NCBI GenBank assembly: GCA_900553785.1
Contig: USES01000030.1
Span: forward strand, 1-8,006
Origin: an uncultured Clostridium sp.
GTDB lineage: Bacteria; Bacillota; Clostridia; TANB77; CAG-465
Length of the DNA stretch: 8,006 bases
Reading direction: 5' to 3'
A program made the translations under genes and the position numbers. Numbering within the stretch: the stretch's first letter is position 1; the number at the start of each line of letters is the position of its first letter. The notes beneath the pieces were generated by a model. The model did no database searches and had not been told where the DNA came from. It saw only the letters and a program-made list of their open reading frames with translations. Positions 6,666-8,006 of this stretch are shown here, in pieces.

Positions 6666-7115
6666 ATGAAAGAATATTACAATATAAACAATAGCAATAT
6701 ACCGTATGAACTAATAGATATTACAAATGATATTGCTACATTAAGAAATAAAAATATAACAGTAAAAACAAATATAAAAAATATACAAAAAACAAATTAT
6801 ATAAATAACAGTAACTCTCACCTAAAAGATTACACGGTTGAATTATCTAGCGAACTTCCAAACAATGAACTAATGCTAAGACATATGACACGTTTTGAAG
6901 CTTTAGAAGAATTGGACAGGTTTATGAATAAAGCAATTACATACAACTTACCACAAGTAAGAATAATACATGGAAGGCACGGTAACGTATTAAGACAAGC
7001 TGTAAGAGAGTACCTGGATTCTCATCCTTATGTAGTATCTTATGAATATGCAGACCTTGCTCATGGAAGTGTAGGTGCAACAGTCGCAATATTGGGTAAA
7101 AAAAATAACGTATAG
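6666..7115 (+). CDS. Stand-alone Smr-domain protein (MutS2 C-terminal-like)
   Basis: Residues 68-143 of this 149-aa protein match the Smr domain at the C-terminus of MutS2: LRHMTRFEALEELDRFMNKA, QVRIIHG, VLRQAVREYLDSHP, and a closing GATVAIL strand. Smr domains bind or cut nucleic acid and in MutS2 act on recombination intermediates or collided ribosomes. Residues about 12-45 (YELIDITNDIATLRNKNITV) loosely resemble the small beta (KOW-like) segment before Smr in MutS2, joined by an Asn/Lys-rich linker. The protein thus looks like a MutS2 tail without the MutS ATPase. Two usually conserved motifs are altered: LDLRG reads LMLRH (70-73) and HGxG reads HGRH (102-105), so nuclease activity is doubtful. 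It has its own promoter and ribosome binding site and a terminator overlapping its TAG stop, so it looks like an intact single-gene unit rather than a remnant. Confidence 0.85.
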   Translation: MKEYYNINNSNIPYELIDITNDIATLRNKNITVKTNIKNIQKTNYINNSNSHLKDYTVELSSELPNNELMLRHMTRFEALEELDRFMNKAITYNLPQVRIIHGRHGNVLRQAVREYLDSHPYVVSYEYADLAHGSVGATVAILGKKNNV

Positions 7116-7137
7116 AAAATCTACACGTTATTTTTTT
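7099..7137. terminator. Bidirectional terminator between the Smr gene and the DUF5684-like gene
   Basis: A 17-bp inverted repeat (7099-7115 against 7121-7137) with one mismatch and a 5-nt loop (aaaat) has A-runs and T-runs at its outer ends. Its left arm includes the last codons and TAG stop of the plus-strand gene. The convergent minus-strand gene stops at 7158, so both can use it. Confidence 0.88.
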
Positions 7138-7157
7138 GAATTTAACACTGTCTGTTT

Positions 7158-7601
7158 TTATTTTGTTTCAGTTGATTCAACACCAACATATTTAGAATCG
7201 CCAAATGCTAAAACTAGATTAAATATTGATGGAAGTAACCATAATCCAAATCCCCAGCCAATATCTTTTCCAAATACTTTAGCTAATTTAAATGCAGCTA
7301 CTATTGTTAATACTGGAACTGCTACAAAATTAACAACTGGTATTATAAATAATAACAATAGCCATGGGTTAAGTCCAACAATTTGGAATTCAACAACACT
7401 TGAATATATTGGAATTATTGATGCCCAACCTGGTTTGCCAGCTTTTTTAAAGATAATCCAACGTCCTGCTATAGCAAGAGCAAATAAAGCAAATGCTATA
7501 AAGAAATAGATAAAGCTAAAGCCAGCTATTGCTGCTCCTAATCCTGCTGAAGCAGCTGCGTCAACATCTATTAAAGATGTATCATACATTGTATTTAACA
7601 T
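7158..7601 (-). CDS. DUF5684-like small integral membrane protein
   Basis: From the chosen start the protein has 147 residues and three clear hydrophobic segments (about 21-46, 79-101 and 113-133), with a short charged tail. Between segments 1 and 2 is KKAGKPGWASIIPIYSSVVE (52-71), and the rest contains IIPVVNF, KLAKVFGKDIGWGFGLWLLP and FGDSKYVG. This arrangement is what I associate with the DUF5684 family, sometimes annotated as signal peptidase I-like; there are no signal peptidase catalytic motifs here and the function is unknown. The open frame extends upstream to 7646, but the ATG at 7601 is chosen because AAGGGGG (7610-7616) lies 8 nt before it and the earlier Met codons lack such a site. 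It appears to be transcribed alone. Confidence 0.85.
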   Translation of the reverse strand: MLNTMYDTSLIDVDAAASAGLGAAIAGFSFIYFFIAFALFALAIAGRWIIFKKAGKPGWASIIPIYSSVVEFQIVGLNPWLLLLFIIPVVNFVAVPVLTIVAAFKLAKVFGKDIGWGFGLWLLPSIFNLVLAFGDSKYVGVESTETK

Positions 7602-7622
7602 ATTAAATTCCCCCTTGCTCAT

Positions 7623-7651
7623 ATGATAACATACTTTTATTGGCATATCAA
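7623..7651 (-). promoter_or_regulatory. Probable promoter of the DUF5684-like gene
   Basis: On the minus strand TTGATA (7646-7651) and TATCAT (7623-7628) are 17 bp apart. A start near 7616 would put the ribosome binding site at the very 5' end of the message, which is tight, so the exact -10 is uncertain. Confidence 0.5.
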
Positions 7652-7703
7652 TACATATAAAGCAAAAAATTTTATATTAAATATTGCATTAATTTTGCTA
7701 TAT

Positions 7704-7736
7704 AAAAAAAGAAAGTGCCATTATTTCAACACTTTC
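7704..7736 (-). terminator. Intrinsic terminator of the tRNA operon
   Basis: On the minus strand GAAAGUG (7736-7730) pairs perfectly with CACUUUC (7717-7711) over a 12-nt loop, followed by seven U (7710-7704). It lies 13 nt after the 3' end of tRNA-Gln, the last gene of the cluster. Confidence 0.92.
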
Positions 7737-7749
7737 CTTTAATAAAATT

Positions 7750-7824
7750 TGGCTGGGCCGGCTAGATTCGAACTAGCGCATGTCAGAGTCAAAGTCTGAT
7801 GCCTTACCGCTTGGCTACGAGGCA
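7750..7824 (-). tRNA. tRNA-Gln (anticodon UUG), acceptor stem mispaired
   Basis: The anticodon loop CUUUGAC (7788-7794) is closed by the TCAGA/TCTGA stem and reads UUG, for CAA codons. The D arm (GCC/GGC with AAGCGGTAA), 5-nt variable loop, T arm (GCTAG TTCGAAT CTAGC), discriminator G and encoded CCA are all normal, and U1-A72, typical of tRNA-Gln recognised by GatCAB, is kept. The acceptor stem is not normal: 5' UGCCUCG against 3' CGGCCCA leaves two adjacent C-C mismatches (3-70 and 4-69) and one U-G pair. It is the last tRNA of the operon. It may still work or may be a damaged copy. Confidence 0.85.
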
Positions 7825-7833
7825 ATAGGCAAT
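7820..7833. repeat. Tandem 7-bp duplication at the 5' end of tRNA-Gln
   Basis: AGGCAAT occurs twice in direct tandem (7820-7826 and 7827-7833). The first copy covers acceptor positions 1-5 of tRNA-Gln, including the two mispaired cytosines; the second lies just upstream of the gene. Confidence 0.8.
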
Positions 7834-7840
7834 AAAATTA

Positions 7841-7924
7841 TGGTGGAGAGAGATGGATTCGAACCATCGAACCCGAAGGAACAGATTTACAGTCTGCCGC
7901 GTTTAGCCACTTCGCTACCCTTCC
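7841..7924 (-). tRNA. tRNA-Tyr (anticodon GUA)
   Basis: This is a class II tRNA with anticodon loop CUGUAAA (7886-7892) reading GUA. It has a GCG/CGC D stem, a short variable arm built on a CC-UUCG-GG hairpin, a GATGG/CCATC T arm with TTCGAAT, discriminator A and encoded CCA. The acceptor stem pairs GGAAGGG with UCUCUCC: four standard pairs, two G-U pairs (5-68 and 7-66) and one A-C mismatch (4-69). It lies 16 nt upstream of tRNA-Gln in transcription order. Confidence 0.93.
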
Positions 7925-7931
7925 AAAAAAA

Positions 7932-8006
<75 letters not shown>

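Noticed and set aside
7075..7509. Plus-strand ORF of 144 codons opposite the DUF5684-like gene
   Set aside because: It overlaps the end of the Smr gene and runs antisense to a gene with clear membrane-protein character, promoter and ribosome binding site; its own sequence is low-complexity Asn/Pro/Thr-rich with no family resemblance.

Overview
The window looks like chromosome of a low-GC Gram-positive bacterium, most likely an uncultured or gut-type clostridial Firmicute. This rests on strong A/T bias, purine-rich ribosome binding sites (AGGAGG, AAGGGGG), consensus sigma-A promoters, U-tailed hairpin terminators, CCA-encoding tRNA genes, and the protein families seen (Rpn-type PD-(D/E)XK protein, InlB-type repeats, DUF5684-like membrane protein). 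Confident genes stop with TAA or TAG and use TGG for Trp, so the ordinary bacterial code is assumed. Species cannot be named from sequence alone.

Layout, left to right. Positions 1-464 (+) hold the C-terminal part of an Rpn/PDDEXK-family putative transposase-nuclease that starts before the window. A bidirectional terminator (470-505) separates it from the convergent minus-strand pheST operon: pheS (2917-3945) followed by pheT (520-2904), the two subunits of phenylalanyl-tRNA synthetase. pheST has its own strong promoter (4154-4182) and a leader of about 200 nt. The leader folds like a T-box Stem I with a UUC (Phe) specifier and ends in an intrinsic terminator just before pheS, but the standard T-box/antiterminator sequence is not visible.

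Upstream lies a minus-strand gene for a membrane-anchored surface protein with three InlB-type (Flg_new) repeats and Cys-rich CPDG modules (4273-5337). It is broken by one in-frame TGA in the first repeat. Before it is a secreted D-Ala-D-Ala carboxypeptidase (5426-6568, minus). Diverging from that is a small plus-strand gene for a stand-alone Smr (MutS2 C-terminal-like) protein (6666-7115). It shares a convergent terminator with a minus-strand DUF5684-like membrane protein (7158-7601).

The right end is a minus-strand tRNA operon, transcribed Thr(UGU) - Tyr(GUA) - Gln(UUG), closed by a good terminator (7704-7736). The Gln and Tyr tRNAs have mispaired acceptor stems; in Gln the mispaired bases lie inside a tandem 7-bp duplication.

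Most of the window is housekeeping (aminoacylation, cell wall, tRNAs). The points most worth a second look are the pheST leader, the single in-frame TGA in the surface protein gene, and the defective-looking tRNA-Gln acceptor stem. No complete mobile element, CRISPR array or defence system is visible.
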